Part shown: positions 34,583 through 43,553 of the stretch, piece by piece | Layout: every line of letters starts with the position of its first letter | How positions within the stretch are numbered: position 1 is the stretch's first letter | NCBI GenBank assembly: GCA_943370175.1 | Contig: CALRPU020000004.1 | Location: forward strand, 112,906 to 176,905 | Source: Ideonella_A intermedia_A | Lineage (GTDB): Bacteria; Pseudomonadota; Gammaproteobacteria; Burkholderiales; Burkholderiaceae_C | Length of the DNA stretch: 64,000 nucleotides | Direction: 5' to 3' | Position numbers and translations under genes: made by a program | Notes under the pieces: generated by a model | What the model saw: only the letters and a program-made list of their open reading frames with translations | What the model was told of the DNA's origin: nothing | The model's database searches: none

Positions 34583-35809
34583 TCAAGCGTGCGCTGCACG
34601 CAGCTTGCGCGCAAAGTCCTGAAGCGCGGCAATGCCACTGTCTTCGGCGCGGTGGCACCAAGCCTGCAGGTCGAGCACCAATTGCTCCGCGGACACGTTG
34701 GTGCGGGTCCACAGCTGACGCAGTTCCTCGCGCATGGCGACCCACTGGGCCAGGCGGGGGCTGCGGTCCACGACGGCAGCCACCTGGGCGCGAGCGGCAT
34801 GGGGGATTTTGTCGGCGTCGCGGTGCAGCCAGCGCATCGCCAGCTTCAGGTCAGCCAGCTTGGTTTCACCCGCGGCAGCGCCTTCGGCCTTCAGGCGATT
34901 CACCTCGGCGCGGCAGGCACGGCGCAGATTGCCAGCGTATTTGGCCATCACCTCGTAGCGGTTGGCGATGATCGCTTCCAGCGTCTGACCGTCGGCCACC
35001 GGCTTGACGGCCCCCAGGCGCAACATCGGCGGCGTCTTTCGCACCTTCGCCAAGCCCACCGTCTCCAGGCAGCGGATGTAGAGCCAACCGATGTCGAATT
35101 CGCCCTTCTTGACCGACAACTTGGCCGAAGTCGGGTAGGTGTGGTGGTTGTTGTGCAGTTCTTCGCCGCCGATCAGGATGCCCCAAGGCGAGATGTTGGT
35201 CGACGCGTCCACCGCCTCGAAATTGCGGTAGCCCCACCAGTGGCCCAGCCCGTTGATGATGCCCGCCGCGGTGATCGGGATCCACAACATTTGAACCGCC
35301 CAGACCGTCAGGCCGATGGCGCCGAACAGGGCGATGTTCACCAGCAGCATCACGCCCACCCCTTGCCAGCTGTAGCGGCTGTACAAGTTGCGTTCGATCC
35401 AGTCGTTGGGGGTGTTGTGGCCGTACTTGTCCAGGGTCTCCTGGACCTTGGCCTCGGCGCGGTACAACTCGCTGCCGGTCAGCAGCACGGTCTTGATGCC
35501 CTTGGCAACCGGGCTGTGCGGGTCGTCGGCTGTTTCGCACTTGGCGTGGTGCTTGCGGTGGATGGCAACCCATTCCTTGGTGACCATGCCGGTGGTCAGC
35601 CACAGCCACAGGCGGAAGAAATGCGACGGGATGGCGTGCAGGTCAAGGGACCGGTGGGCCTGAGAGCGGTGCAGGTAGATCGTCACGGCGGCGATGGTGA
35701 TGTGCGTCATCACCAAGGTGGCCAAAAGGACTTGCCACCAGCTCGCTCCCAGCAGGCCATTGGCCAGCCATGAAATCAAACCATCCCAAACGGTCAACAC
35801 GCTTGTCAT
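34583..35809 (-). CDS. Acyl-CoA/fatty-acid desaturase, delta-9 type
   Basis: Membrane di-iron desaturase of 408 residues. The three histidine boxes are HRSQAH (47-52), HRKHH (84-88) and HNNHH. Hydrophobic helices flank them (about 26-46, 60-78, 155-190). It introduces a cis double bond into saturated acyl chains, for membrane fluidity. The last ~100 residues, after the third box and PPMLRLG, are a helical extension not needed for the catalytic fold. A CCTACAAT -10 lies 43 nt upstream of the start. Confidence 0.9.
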   Translation of the reverse strand: MTSVLTVWDGLISWLANGLLGASWWQVLLATLVMTHITIAAVTIYLHRSQAHRSLDLHAIPSHFFRLWLWLTTGMVTKEWVAIHRKHHAKCETADDPHSPVAKGIKTVLLTGSELYRAEAKVQETLDKYGHNTPNDWIERNLYSRYSWQGVGVMLLVNIALFGAIGLTVWAVQMLWIPITAAGIINGLGHWWGYRNFEAVDASTNISPWGILIGGEELHNNHHTYPTSAKLSVKKGEFDIGWLYIRCLETVGLAKVRKTPPMLRLGAVKPVADGQTLEAIIANRYEVMAKYAGNLRRACRAEVNRLKAEGAAAGETKLADLKLAMRWLHRDADKIPHAARAQVAAVVDRSPRLAQWVAMREELRQLWTRTNVSAEQLVLDLQAWCHRAEDSGIAALQDFARKLRAAHA

Positions 35810-35852
35810 CTATCGGCCTTCAATGGCATGCGCCCAAGCTGAGCACGGGTGC

Positions 35853-35860
35853 ATTGTAGG
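35853..35860 (-). promoter_or_regulatory. -10 element of the desaturase gene
   Basis: The minus strand reads CCTACAAT (hexamer 35858-35853), 43 nt before the desaturase ATG, in the 197-bp spacer after the RsmB-family gene. Predicted leader about 36 nt. Confidence 0.5.
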
Positions 35861-36006
35861 TGACCCCCCCTCGCAAAGTCCTGCTGAAAATGCGGGTTAC
35901 TGGTGGGCCAGTTTCGCCCGTGGGTGGGATTTGCGCAGCGGTTTGAGCAAGGTCAAAGTGGGTCAGCGCCGACGGCGCCATGGCCGAGCGCCGACCGTCG
36001 CGTCGT

Positions 36007-37266
36007 TCAGCGCTTTTGCCAGGCGGCGGCGAAGAAGCCGTCGGTGGCATGGCGGTGCGGCCACAGGCGAAGGTGGTTGCCGCTGCACAGGGTGTCCGCC
36101 TGCTCCACATGGGCGCGGGTGAGCAACTCTGCCGCTGGCAACACCTCGGCATCCCGGCTGTGGTCGCGATGAAACGCCTCGACGACCGCTTCGTTTTCGG
36201 CCTCCAGCAAGCTGCACGTGGCGTACACCAGCCGGCCACCGGGCTTGACCAGGCGCCACGCGCTCGCGAGGATCGCAGCTTGCTTCAGCGCCATTTCGGC
36301 CACGCCGTCGGCCGATTGGCGCCACTTCAGGTCCGGGTTGCGGCGCAGGGTGCCCAGACCGGAGCAAGGCGCATCCACCAACACCCGGTCAATCTTGCCG
36401 GCCAGGCGCTTGATGCGTTCGTCTCGTTCGTGGGCAATCTGGACGGGGTACACATTGGACAGCCCGCTGCGCGCCAGCCGGGGCTTCAGGGCCGCCAAGC
36501 GGTGACCTGAGGTGTCGAAGGCGTAGAGGCGCCCGGTGTTGCGCATCGCCGCGCCGAGGGCCAGCGTCTTGCCGCCGGCGCCGGCGCAGAAGTCGGCCAC
36601 CATCTCGCCGCGCTTGGCGTCCACCAACAGGGCCAGCAGCTGGCTGCCCTCGTCCTGAACCTCGATCACGCCGTCGGTGAAGGCCTTGATCTTTTGCAAC
36701 GCCGGGCGCCCGTCGATGCGCAAGCCGAGCGGGGAAAACGGCGTGGGTCGGGCCTCGATGCGCGCCGCGGCCAGCAGGGCCTGCGCTTCGTCGCGCTTGG
36801 CCTTGATGGTGTTGACGCGCAGGTCCAGCGGCGCGGACAGGGCCAGGCTGTCGACCAGTGGCCAAAAATCCCCGCCCAGCTGGGCGTGCAGCGCCGTGGC
36901 CAGCCAGTCGGGCAAGTTGTGGCGCAAGGGTTCGGCCAAGGTGCTGGCGTCCACCTGCGAGACACGCTCCAGCCATTGTTGCTCCGGCTCGGCCAGGGCG
37001 GCCCGCAGAAAGCCCTCGTTGCCCTGCCAGCCCAGGAGCACCAGCCGACGCACCATCTCGCCTTTGCCCGACTGCGCCAGGTGCTGAAACAGCAGCCGCT
37101 TGCGCAGCACGGTGTAGGTGGTCTCGGCCAAGGTGTGCCGCTCGCGCGGGCCGAGGTCGCGGTGCTGACGAAAGAACGACGAGACGATGCCGTCGGCGGG
37201 CGAGTCAAACTGCATCACGCGGTGCAGGAGTTCGGTGGCCAATTCCACCAGGGCGTTCGGGTGCAT
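36007..37266 (-). CDS. RsmB/NOP-family rRNA (cytosine-5) methyltransferase
   Basis: AdoMet-dependent RNA m5C methyltransferase of 419 residues. The N-terminal ~130 residues are NusB-like (LGPRERHTLAETTYTVLRKR). The catalytic domain has DFCAGAGGKTLALGA (motif I), DAPCSGLGTLRRNPDLKW (motif IV Cys) and YATCSLLEAENE (motif VI Cys, the nucleophile). RsmB of E. coli modifies 16S C967. Burkholderiales also carry a second paralogue, so the exact target base is uncertain. A GATAAT -10 ends 7 nt before the ATG, suggesting a leaderless mRNA. purN is 21 nt upstream on the same strand. Confidence 0.88.
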   Translation of the reverse strand: MHPNALVELATELLHRVMQFDSPADGIVSSFFRQHRDLGPRERHTLAETTYTVLRKRLLFQHLAQSGKGEMVRRLVLLGWQGNEGFLRAALAEPEQQWLERVSQVDASTLAEPLRHNLPDWLATALHAQLGGDFWPLVDSLALSAPLDLRVNTIKAKRDEAQALLAAARIEARPTPFSPLGLRIDGRPALQKIKAFTDGVIEVQDEGSQLLALLVDAKRGEMVADFCAGAGGKTLALGAAMRNTGRLYAFDTSGHRLAALKPRLARSGLSNVYPVQIAHERDERIKRLAGKIDRVLVDAPCSGLGTLRRNPDLKWRQSADGVAEMALKQAAILASAWRLVKPGGRLVYATCSLLEAENEAVVEAFHRDHSRDAEVLPAAELLTRAHVEQADTLCSGNHLRLWPHRHATDGFFAAAWQKR

Positions 37267-37273
37267 GGCTGGG

Positions 37274-37279
37274 ATTATC
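37274..37279 (-). promoter_or_regulatory. -10 element, RsmB-family gene, probably leaderless
   Basis: The minus strand reads GATAAT, ending 7 nt before the ATG at 37266, in the 21-bp gap after purN. Confidence 0.4.
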
Positions 37280-37287
37280 CCGGCAGC

Positions 37288-37911
37288 TCAGAACAGCTGG
37301 GTGGCGCCGTGCCGATGAACGACCCGGTTGCCCTCGCGCTGCAATTCGCCATGCACCAGCCACCGCATGGCATGGGTCAGCATCACATGCTCGCGGGCCA
37401 GCACGCGCTCGGCCAGCGTCTTCGGGTCGTCGTCGGGCAGCACGGGAACGGCGGCTTGCGCGATCACCGGGCCATGATCGAGCGTGGGCGTGACGAAATG
37501 GACGGTGGCCCCGGCCAACTTGCAGCCGGCCTCGAGGGCTCGGCGGTGGGTGTGCAGGCCGGGGAACGCCGGCAGCAGCGACGGGTGGACGTTCACCATG
37601 CGCCCCTCGTAACGCTGCACCAGGCCGTCCGTGAGGATGCGCATGAAGCCGGCCAGGAGCACCCAATGCGGCGCGTGGGCATCGATGGCGTCGGCCAGGG
37701 CCGCGTCGAATTGAAGGCGATCGGCGTAGCGGGTGTGGTCCAGCGCCTGCGTCGGAATGCCCAGACGTTGTGCCACGGTCAGGGCGGCCGCATCGGGACG
37801 GTTGCTGATGACGGCGCTGACCTCTGCGGGCCAGGCTTCGGTCTGACAGGCGCGGGCCACGGCTTCCATGTTGGAGCCCCGACCCGACACCAGGATGACG
37901 ATGCGCTGCAT
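37288..37911 (-). CDS. purN: Phosphoribosylglycinamide formyltransferase
   Basis: Third step of de novo purine synthesis: transfers formyl from 10-formyl-THF to GAR. There are 207 residues. It has GRGSN (10-14) and the catalytic Asn107, His109 and Asp145 in NVHPSLLPAF and LDHGPVI. Full-length and intact. The start at 37911 has a TACACT -10 8 nt upstream, so little or no leader. Followed closely by the RsmB-family gene. Confidence 0.96.
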   Translation of the reverse strand: MQRIVILVSGRGSNMEAVARACQTEAWPAEVSAVISNRPDAAALTVAQRLGIPTQALDHTRYADRLQFDAALADAIDAHAPHWVLLAGFMRILTDGLVQRYEGRMVNVHPSLLPAFPGLHTHRRALEAGCKLAGATVHFVTPTLDHGPVIAQAAVPVLPDDDPKTLAERVLAREHVMLTHAMRWLVHGELQREGNRVVHRHGATQLF

Positions 37912-37919
37912 GGGCCGGC

Positions 37920-37927
37920 AGTGTAGG
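37920..37927 (-). promoter_or_regulatory. -10 element of purN, near-leaderless
   Basis: The minus strand reads CCTACACT. The hexamer ends 8 nt before the purN ATG. Confidence 0.5.
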
Positions 37928-38000
37928 ACGGCCGGTGCACTGCGATCGGTGCAGGGCAGGCATGCAGCATGCCCTGCAACTGCGCCGGCGGGCCGCGCCT

Positions 38001-38008
38001 CCTAGAAT
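38001..38008 (+). promoter_or_regulatory. -10 element of trpS
   Basis: CCTAGAAT (TAGAAT at 38003-38008), 87 nt upstream of the trpS start, so here a normal leader follows. It lies in the divergent purN-trpS spacer. Confidence 0.5.
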
Positions 38009-38095
38009 CGCGTCCCCGCCTCGGCGATGCCCGTCGTCGCGACGGCGGTGTCGTGACCGCCCTTCTGCCCTGCCCGCTCCGAAACATTGCCCGCC

Positions 38096-39403
38096 ATGAA
38101 AACCCGCGTCCTCACCGGCATCACCACCAGCGGCACGCCGCACCTGGGCAATTTTGTCGGCGCCATCCGCCCGGCCGTGGCGGCCAGCCGGCAGGCCGAC
38201 GTGCAGGGCTTCTACTTCCTGGCCGACTACCACGCCCTGATCAAATGCGACGACCCGGCCCGCATCGAGCGCTCGCGCCTTGAAATTGCCGCCACGTGGC
38301 TCGCCGCCGGCCTCGACCCGCAAAAGGTCATCTTCTACCGCCAGAGCGACATCCCCGAGACCCCGGAACTCACCTGGTTGCTGACCTGCGTGACCGCCAA
38401 AGGCCAAATGAACCGCGCGCACGCCTACAAGGCCGCACTGGACGCCAACACCGCCGCGGGCGAAGACCCCGACGCCGGCATCACCATGGGCCTGTACAGC
38501 TACCCGATCCTGATGGCCGCGGACATCCTGCTGTTCAATGCCCACCGCGTGCCGGTGGGCAAGGACCAAGCCCAGCACATCGAGATGGCACGTGACGTGG
38601 CCCAGCGCTTCAACCACCTGTTCGGACAGGGCCACGACCTGTTCGTTCTGCCGCAGGCCGACATCGAAGAGTCGGTGGCGCTGCTGCCGGGCCTCGACGG
38701 CCGGAAAATGTCAAAGAGCTACGACAACATCATTCCGCTCTTCGAAGGCGGCAGCCAGGCCCTGAAGGACGCGGTGGCGCGCATCGTCACCGACTCCCGC
38801 GGTCCCGGCGAGCCCAAAGACCCCGAGGGCAGCGCATTGGTGGCCATTTTCGACAGCTTCGCCACCGCCGCCGAGCGCGCCGCCTTCCGACAGGAACTGC
38901 GCGCCGGCCTGGCCTGGGGCGCAGCCAAGCAGCGGCTCGTTGAACAAATCGAACGCGAAGTGGGCCCGATGCGAGACCACTACGAGCGATTGATGGCCCG
39001 CCCCGAACAGATCGAAGACATCTTGGTGGCCGGTGCCGGCAAGGCGCGCGCGGTGGCGCGGCCCTTTCTGGAGAGCCTGCGCCGCGCTGTCGGGCTGCGC
39101 CCCATGATGGCGATCGCCCCGAAGGTTGCGGCGGCGGGCCCTGCGGTGAAGCAGGCCACGCTGGCGAGCTTCAAGCAGTACCGGGAAGCCGATGGCCTGT
39201 TCTATTTCAAGCTGGTGGATGGCGACGGCCAACTGCTGCTGCAAAGCACGGGGCTGGCCGACGCGCGCGTGGCCGGCGGCTGGGTCAAGCGATTGAAGAC
39301 CGAAGGCCCGCTGGCACTGGCCGACGCCCCGGTCACCGCGGTGGCGGACGCCCAGGCCGTGGCCACGGCGCTGGCTGCGCTGGTGGCGACGAGCGCCGCC
39401 TGA
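38096..39403 (+). CDS. trpS: Tryptophanyl-tRNA synthetase with C-terminal extension
   Basis: Class I synthetase charging tRNA-Trp. There are 435 residues, about 100 more than the usual 330-340. The catalytic part has the HIGH-like TSGTPHLGNF near the N-terminus and KMSKS at 204-208. From about residue 339 there is an extra module: a linker, then FKQYREADGLFYFKLVDGDG and LQSTGLADARVAGGWVKRLK, which looks like a YegP/DUF1508-type beta-beta-alpha unit, then an Ala-rich helix. ATG 38096 was chosen at MKTRVLTG. The stop overlaps the next gene (TGATG). Confidence 0.93.
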   Translation: MKTRVLTGITTSGTPHLGNFVGAIRPAVAASRQADVQGFYFLADYHALIKCDDPARIERSRLEIAATWLAAGLDPQKVIFYRQSDIPETPELTWLLTCVTAKGQMNRAHAYKAALDANTAAGEDPDAGITMGLYSYPILMAADILLFNAHRVPVGKDQAQHIEMARDVAQRFNHLFGQGHDLFVLPQADIEESVALLPGLDGRKMSKSYDNIIPLFEGGSQALKDAVARIVTDSRGPGEPKDPEGSALVAIFDSFATAAERAAFRQELRAGLAWGAAKQRLVEQIEREVGPMRDHYERLMARPEQIEDILVAGAGKARAVARPFLESLRRAVGLRPMMAIAPKVAAAGPAVKQATLASFKQYREADGLFYFKLVDGDGQLLLQSTGLADARVAGGWVKRLKTEGPLALADAPVTAVADAQAVATALAALVATSAA

Positions 39404-39885
39404 TGGGGCGGTCCCCCACTCGCGACGAACCCACGATGGCCGGCATCCACATCACCGACCTCGAGTCGGCCATCAACTGGTGGCGCGAGCGCAGCCCTTC
39501 GCCGGACGGCATCACCGCCTGCGCCGAGGTGCTCGCCCTCGCCGAGGTCTATGCGCTGATGGTCTACTACCATGAGCCGGAATGCGATGAGGCAACCATG
39601 CCCCGCCGCGCTCGCGACGCCTGGCTGGCCTGGTACGCCACCACGCCAGACGCGCCGTGCATCGCCATCTGTTCGACCAGCCAGGGCGACGAGGTTTGCA
39701 AGGGGTGCGGACGCACCTTCCACGAGGTTCAACACTGGCCGTCGATGACCCCCGGCGAAAAGCGCGCCACCTGGCGGCGCATCACGATGGACGGCACGGC
39801 TTGGCGCTTCAACCGCTATGCCGAGCGCGCTCGAGAAGGCCAGCCCGGCCCCGCCCCGCACGGCGACGCAGGCGCGGACCGGTGA
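39403..39885 (+). CDS. DUF3717-DUF1289 fusion protein
   Basis: Small cytoplasmic protein of 160 residues. The N-terminal DUF3717 (about 12-75) begins MAGIHITDLESAINWWRE. The C-terminal DUF1289 (about 85-140) has PCIAICSTS, a CKGCGRT knuckle and WPSMTPGEKRATWRRI. The four Cys in CxxxC/CxxC spacing probably bind a metal. ATG 39403 overlaps the trpS stop as TGATG, which favours coupling; ATG 39436 is the shorter alternative. The stop in turn overlaps the MATE gene (GTGA). The function of both domains is unknown. Confidence 0.8.
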   Translation: MGRSPTRDEPTMAGIHITDLESAINWWRERSPSPDGITACAEVLALAEVYALMVYYHEPECDEATMPRRARDAWLAWYATTPDAPCIAICSTSQGDEVCKGCGRTFHEVQHWPSMTPGEKRATWRRITMDGTAWRFNRYAERAREGQPGPAPHGDAGADR

Positions 39886-41342
39886 GCGGACCGTCCGCCG
39901 ATCGGCCGCGGTCCGCAGGCAACGCGGAGACCACGGGCGAGACCGGTCTCGCCTCAAGCTTGCGCCGCATCGCGCCACTGGCGTGGCCGGTGTTCATCGG
40001 CCAGATTTCGGTGGTGGCGTTTGGCACGGTCGACACGCTGGTGGTGGCGCGGCACGCCGCCGCCGACCTCGCGGCGTTGGCGGTGGGCTCGGCCGCCTAC
40101 GTCACGGTGTTCATCGGCCTGATGGGCATCGTGCTGGCGGTCGCACCGATCAGCGGGCAGTACTTTGGTGCACGCAACCTGAGGGCGGCCGGCCACCAGC
40201 TGCACCAGGCGGTGTGGCTGGCCCTGATGCTGGCGGTGCTGGGCAGCGCGGTGCTGGCCTTCCCGGCGCCCTTCCTCGCGCTGTCGCAGGCCACGCCCGA
40301 GGTGGCAGCCAAAGTGCGCGGCTACCTGTTGGCCCTGGCGGTGGCCTTGCCCGCCTCGCTGCTGTTCGCCGCCTACCGCGGCTTCAACACCGCGGTGTCG
40401 CGGCCCAAGGCGGTGATGACCTTGCAACTCGGCGCGCTGGCGCTGAAACTGCCGCTGTCGCTGGCGCTGGTGTCCGGGCTGCCGTCCATCGGCTTGCCGG
40501 CCATGGGCGTGGTGGGCTGCGGCATTGCCACCGCCGTGGCGATGTGGGCGCAACTGCTGGTCGCCGCGTGGTTGCTGCGGCGCGACCCGTTCTATGCCCC
40601 GTTTGAGCCACCCTTGCGCTCGGGTCGGGCGATGCTCCACCCCATCGACGGGCCGGCCTTGCGGGCGCAGCTGAAGCTGGGCCTGCCGATGGGTGCCACG
40701 ATCTTGATCGAGGTCACCGGCTTCAGCTTCATGGCGATCTTCATCGCGCGGCTGGGCACCACCGCGGTGGCCGGGCACCAGATCGCCGCCAACCTCGTCG
40801 CCTTGATGTTCATGATGCCGCTGGCCCTGGGCAACGCCACCGGCACGCTGGTGGCGCAACGCATTGGCGCGGGCGATCTGGGCGATGCGCGTCGCATTGG
40901 CTGGCACGGCTTGCAGATCGGGTTGGCCATGGCGGGCCTGATGGGCACGGCCATCTTCCTCGAGCGAGAGGCCGTTATGGGCTTCTACACCAGCAACCCG
41001 GCCGTCGCCGCGGCGGCGCTGCCGCTGCTGGCCTGGGTGGCCTTCTTTCACGCGGCCGACGCGGCCCAGGGCGTCGCGGCCTTCGTGCTGCGCGCCTGGC
41101 GCATTGCCACGGCCCCGATGGTGATCTTCGTGGTCGCGCTGTGGGGCGTGGGGCTGGGCGGCGGCTACCTGCTGGCCTTCGACCCGTTGAAGGTGGTGCC
41201 GGCCGCGCTGCAGGGCGCGCGCGGGTTCTGGGTCGCGTCGACCGCCGGGCTGCTGCTGGCGGCCGTCGGCCTGATCGGCCTGATGGCCTGGACCCTGCGC
41301 CACCGCGCACCGCCCGCCGAGCTCACGCGGGCGGCAGGCTGA
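39882..41342 (+). CDS. MATE family efflux transporter
   Basis: Inner-membrane antiporter of 486 residues with about 12 transmembrane helices in two homologous halves. N-half hallmarks are PVFIGQISVVAFGTVDTLVVARH and GQYFGARNLRAAG. The C-half has FSFMAIFIARLGTTAVAGHQIAAN and VAQRIGAGD. It exports drugs or metabolites using a Na+ or H+ gradient (family knowledge). GTG 39882 overlaps the previous stop. The first ~25 residues are a hydrophilic Ser/Ala tail. The last 20 nt overlap the convergent kinase gene. Confidence 0.92.
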   Translation: MSGPSADRPRSAGNAETTGETGLASSLRRIAPLAWPVFIGQISVVAFGTVDTLVVARHAAADLAALAVGSAAYVTVFIGLMGIVLAVAPISGQYFGARNLRAAGHQLHQAVWLALMLAVLGSAVLAFPAPFLALSQATPEVAAKVRGYLLALAVALPASLLFAAYRGFNTAVSRPKAVMTLQLGALALKLPLSLALVSGLPSIGLPAMGVVGCGIATAVAMWAQLLVAAWLLRRDPFYAPFEPPLRSGRAMLHPIDGPALRAQLKLGLPMGATILIEVTGFSFMAIFIARLGTTAVAGHQIAANLVALMFMMPLALGNATGTLVAQRIGAGDLGDARRIGWHGLQIGLAMAGLMGTAIFLEREAVMGFYTSNPAVAAAALPLLAWVAFFHAADAAQGVAAFVLRAWRIATAPMVIFVVALWGVGLGGGYLLAFDPLKVVPAALQGARGFWVASTAGLLLAAVGLIGLMAWTLRHRAPPAELTRAAG

Positions 41343-42699
41343 GCACGAAGCAGCTGCCGCCGCCCTGGCGGGGCTCGCAGCGCACGGAACCGCCGTGGCG
41401 CTCGGCAATCTGGCGGACCAGGCTCAGGCCGAGGCCCACACCGCCGGCCTGCTCCGCATGCCCGGGCAGCCGATAGAACGCCTCGAAGATCCGCTCGCGC
41501 AAGCCCTCCGGAACGCCGGGGCCGCGGTCGCTGACGCGGACCTCGGTTCGGTCGGCCGCCCGGCCGACGCTGATCACCACGTCCTTGCCACCGTAACGGC
41601 GGGCGTTTTCCAGCAGGTTGCGCACGGCACGGCGCAGCAGGCGCTCCTCGCCTGTCACCTGCACGGCTTCCCCGTTCAGCTCCGCATGGACCCGCGCGGC
41701 CTCCTCGGCCGCCACCGCCAGCAGGTCGACCGGTTCGCGCACCGGGCCTTCGGCCGCGCCGTCCAGGCGGCTGGCCAGCAGCACCTCCTCGACCAGCGCG
41801 TCCAGTTCGGCGATGTTCTTGTGCACTTCGCGTTGCAGCGCCGGGCGCTGGGCGGCGGGCACGTCGTCGAGCATGGCCAGCGCCATCTTCATGCGGGCCA
41901 AAGGCGAGCGCAGTTCATGACTGGCATTCGCCAGCAGGCTCTGGTGCGACCGGACCAGTGCCTCGATGCGCGCTGCCGCCTGATTGAAGCTTGCTGCCAC
42001 GGCCGCCACCTCGTCTTGACCTGTCACTTGCACGCGGTGGCTGAGCTGGCCAGCGCCGAAGCGCTCCACCCCCAGCTTCAGTGCCGCCAGGCGGCGCGTC
42101 AGGGCGCGCGCCACTGGCCAGGCCGCACCGGCCACTGCAAAGAACAACACGACCAGCAGCACGACCCAAGCCAAACCGCGCGGCCAGGCCGCGGGCCAGA
42201 AGCCGAAGGGCTGCGGCGCCGGCCCCGGCGGCCCGCCGCGCTCGCCGCCCATGGGTGGCGAGGGCCCCGCCATCAGCGCGCCCGGCCCGGGCGGCCCGCC
42301 GCCGCCATGCAGGCGGCGCGGCCCAGGGCGCATGACCCAGAGGGTGCGGCCGTCTTCCAGCGCCACCGCGAACGGCCGCGCCGTGCCTTCCGCCTCGCGG
42401 CGCTCGAACAGCTCGGAGGTCACCAGCCGACGGCCGTCCACGGCGTCAAGCGCCAGGGGAAGGCGCAAGCGTGACGACCATTCGCGAACGGCTTCAATCT
42501 GTTCGTCCGCGGGCGCTGCGGCGCCGGGCAACGAGCGCTGGATCAGGTCGGCCCAGGCCGCCATGCGGTCGGACAACATCGACTCGGCGCGGCTGCGCTC
42601 GGCGTCCATCTGGCGCTGGAACAACCAGCCCGACACCGCGGCAAACAGCAGCAGCACGGCGACCACCGTGAGGTAGATGCGCAGGGTCAGTGTCTTCAT
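41323..42699 (-). CDS. Sensor histidine kinase, Cpx/Rst-like
   Basis: Inner-membrane kinase of 458 residues. TM1 is 7-28, the periplasmic sensor about 30-165 ends in a Gly/Pro-rich stretch (GGGGPPGPGALMAGP), TM2 is about 172-195, then HAMP, HisKA with ASHELRSPLARMK, and HATPase (NLLENARRYG, DRGPGVPEG, GVGLGLSLVRQI). It probably phosphorylates the regulator encoded 35 nt upstream. With the Spy-like gene it forms an envelope-stress module. The Pro/Gly linker in the sensor is unusual in length. Confidence 0.9.
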   Translation of the reverse strand: MKTLTLRIYLTVVAVLLLFAAVSGWLFQRQMDAERSRAESMLSDRMAAWADLIQRSLPGAAAPADEQIEAVREWSSRLRLPLALDAVDGRRLVTSELFERREAEGTARPFAVALEDGRTLWVMRPGPRRLHGGGGPPGPGALMAGPSPPMGGERGGPPGPAPQPFGFWPAAWPRGLAWVVLLVVLFFAVAGAAWPVARALTRRLAALKLGVERFGAGQLSHRVQVTGQDEVAAVAASFNQAAARIEALVRSHQSLLANASHELRSPLARMKMALAMLDDVPAAQRPALQREVHKNIAELDALVEEVLLASRLDGAAEGPVREPVDLLAVAAEEAARVHAELNGEAVQVTGEERLLRRAVRNLLENARRYGGKDVVISVGRAADRTEVRVSDRGPGVPEGLRERIFEAFYRLPGHAEQAGGVGLGLSLVRQIAERHGGSVRCEPRQGGGSCFVLSLPPA

Positions 42700-42734
42700 C
42701 GGCGCGGCCCCCTCACGGCGCGGTCACAGGACGC

Positions 42735-43448
42735 TCATTCCGCCTCATCGGCGTCCTGCTTTCTGGCAAACACGTAGCCGGCGCCGCGAACGGTCAGCAC
42801 CCGGCGCGGCGCCTTGGGGTCGTCTTCGATCACGGCGCGGATGCGCGAAATGTGAACGTCGATGGAACGGTCGAAGGCCTCCAGCGGGTGGCCCTTCAAG
42901 GCGTCCATGATCTGGTCGCGCGACAGCACCCGGCCGGGGCTCTGGGCGAGCACCACCAACAAATCAAATTGGTGGCCCGTGAGGTCGCAGGGCTGACCAT
43001 CCAGGCGCGCCATGCGGGCACCCAGGTCGATTTCCAGCCGACCGAAGCGCAGCACCTCGTCGTCCGCCGGTTGCGGCGCGGCGCGGCGCAGCAGCGCCTT
43101 GACGCGGGCCAGCAGTTCGCGCGGCTCGAAGGGCTTGGGCAAGTAGTCGTCTGCGCCCAGCTCCAGGCCGACGATGCGGTCCAGCGGCTCGCCGCGGGCG
43201 GTCAGCATCAGCAGCGGCAAGTGGCGCGTGCGGGCGTTGGCGCGCAACTCGCGGCACAGGTCCAGGCCGTCGCCATCGGGCAGCATCAGGTCGAGCACCA
43301 GGGCGTCGTAGGCGGTCGCGCCCAGTTTGTCCCGCCCCTGGCCCAGCGAGCCCGCCGCCTCCACGTCGAAGCCCGCGGCACGCAGGTAGTCGCCCACCAT
43401 GGTCGACAGTCGGACATCGTCATCGATCAACAGCAGGCGTGAACTCAT
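42735..43448 (-). CDS. OmpR-family response regulator, CpxR-like
   Basis: DNA-binding regulator of 237 residues. The receiver (1-120) has Asp10-Asp11 and phospho-acceptor Asp53 in VLDLMLPDGDG. The winged-helix domain (about 133-230) reads LTGHQFDLLVVLAQSPGRVLS and RSIDVHISRIRAVIEDD. The partner kinase follows. Upstream is a Spy/CpxP-like gene, and repeats resembling CpxR boxes lie in front of that gene, so autoregulation is likely. Confidence 0.92.
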   Translation of the reverse strand: MSSRLLLIDDDVRLSTMVGDYLRAAGFDVEAAGSLGQGRDKLGATAYDALVLDLMLPDGDGLDLCRELRANARTRHLPLLMLTARGEPLDRIVGLELGADDYLPKPFEPRELLARVKALLRRAAPQPADDEVLRFGRLEIDLGARMARLDGQPCDLTGHQFDLLVVLAQSPGRVLSRDQIMDALKGHPLEAFDRSIDVHISRIRAVIEDDPKAPRRVLTVRGAGYVFARKQDADEAE

Positions 43449-43553
43449 CGCAAGCGGCTTTCAGGCCCGCAGGGCCGGTGGACAAGGGAACGCGGAACCG
43501 AGGACAGGGCGCCAAAGCGCGCCGCCAGGGCAAGAATACCCCGGCGGCTTGGC

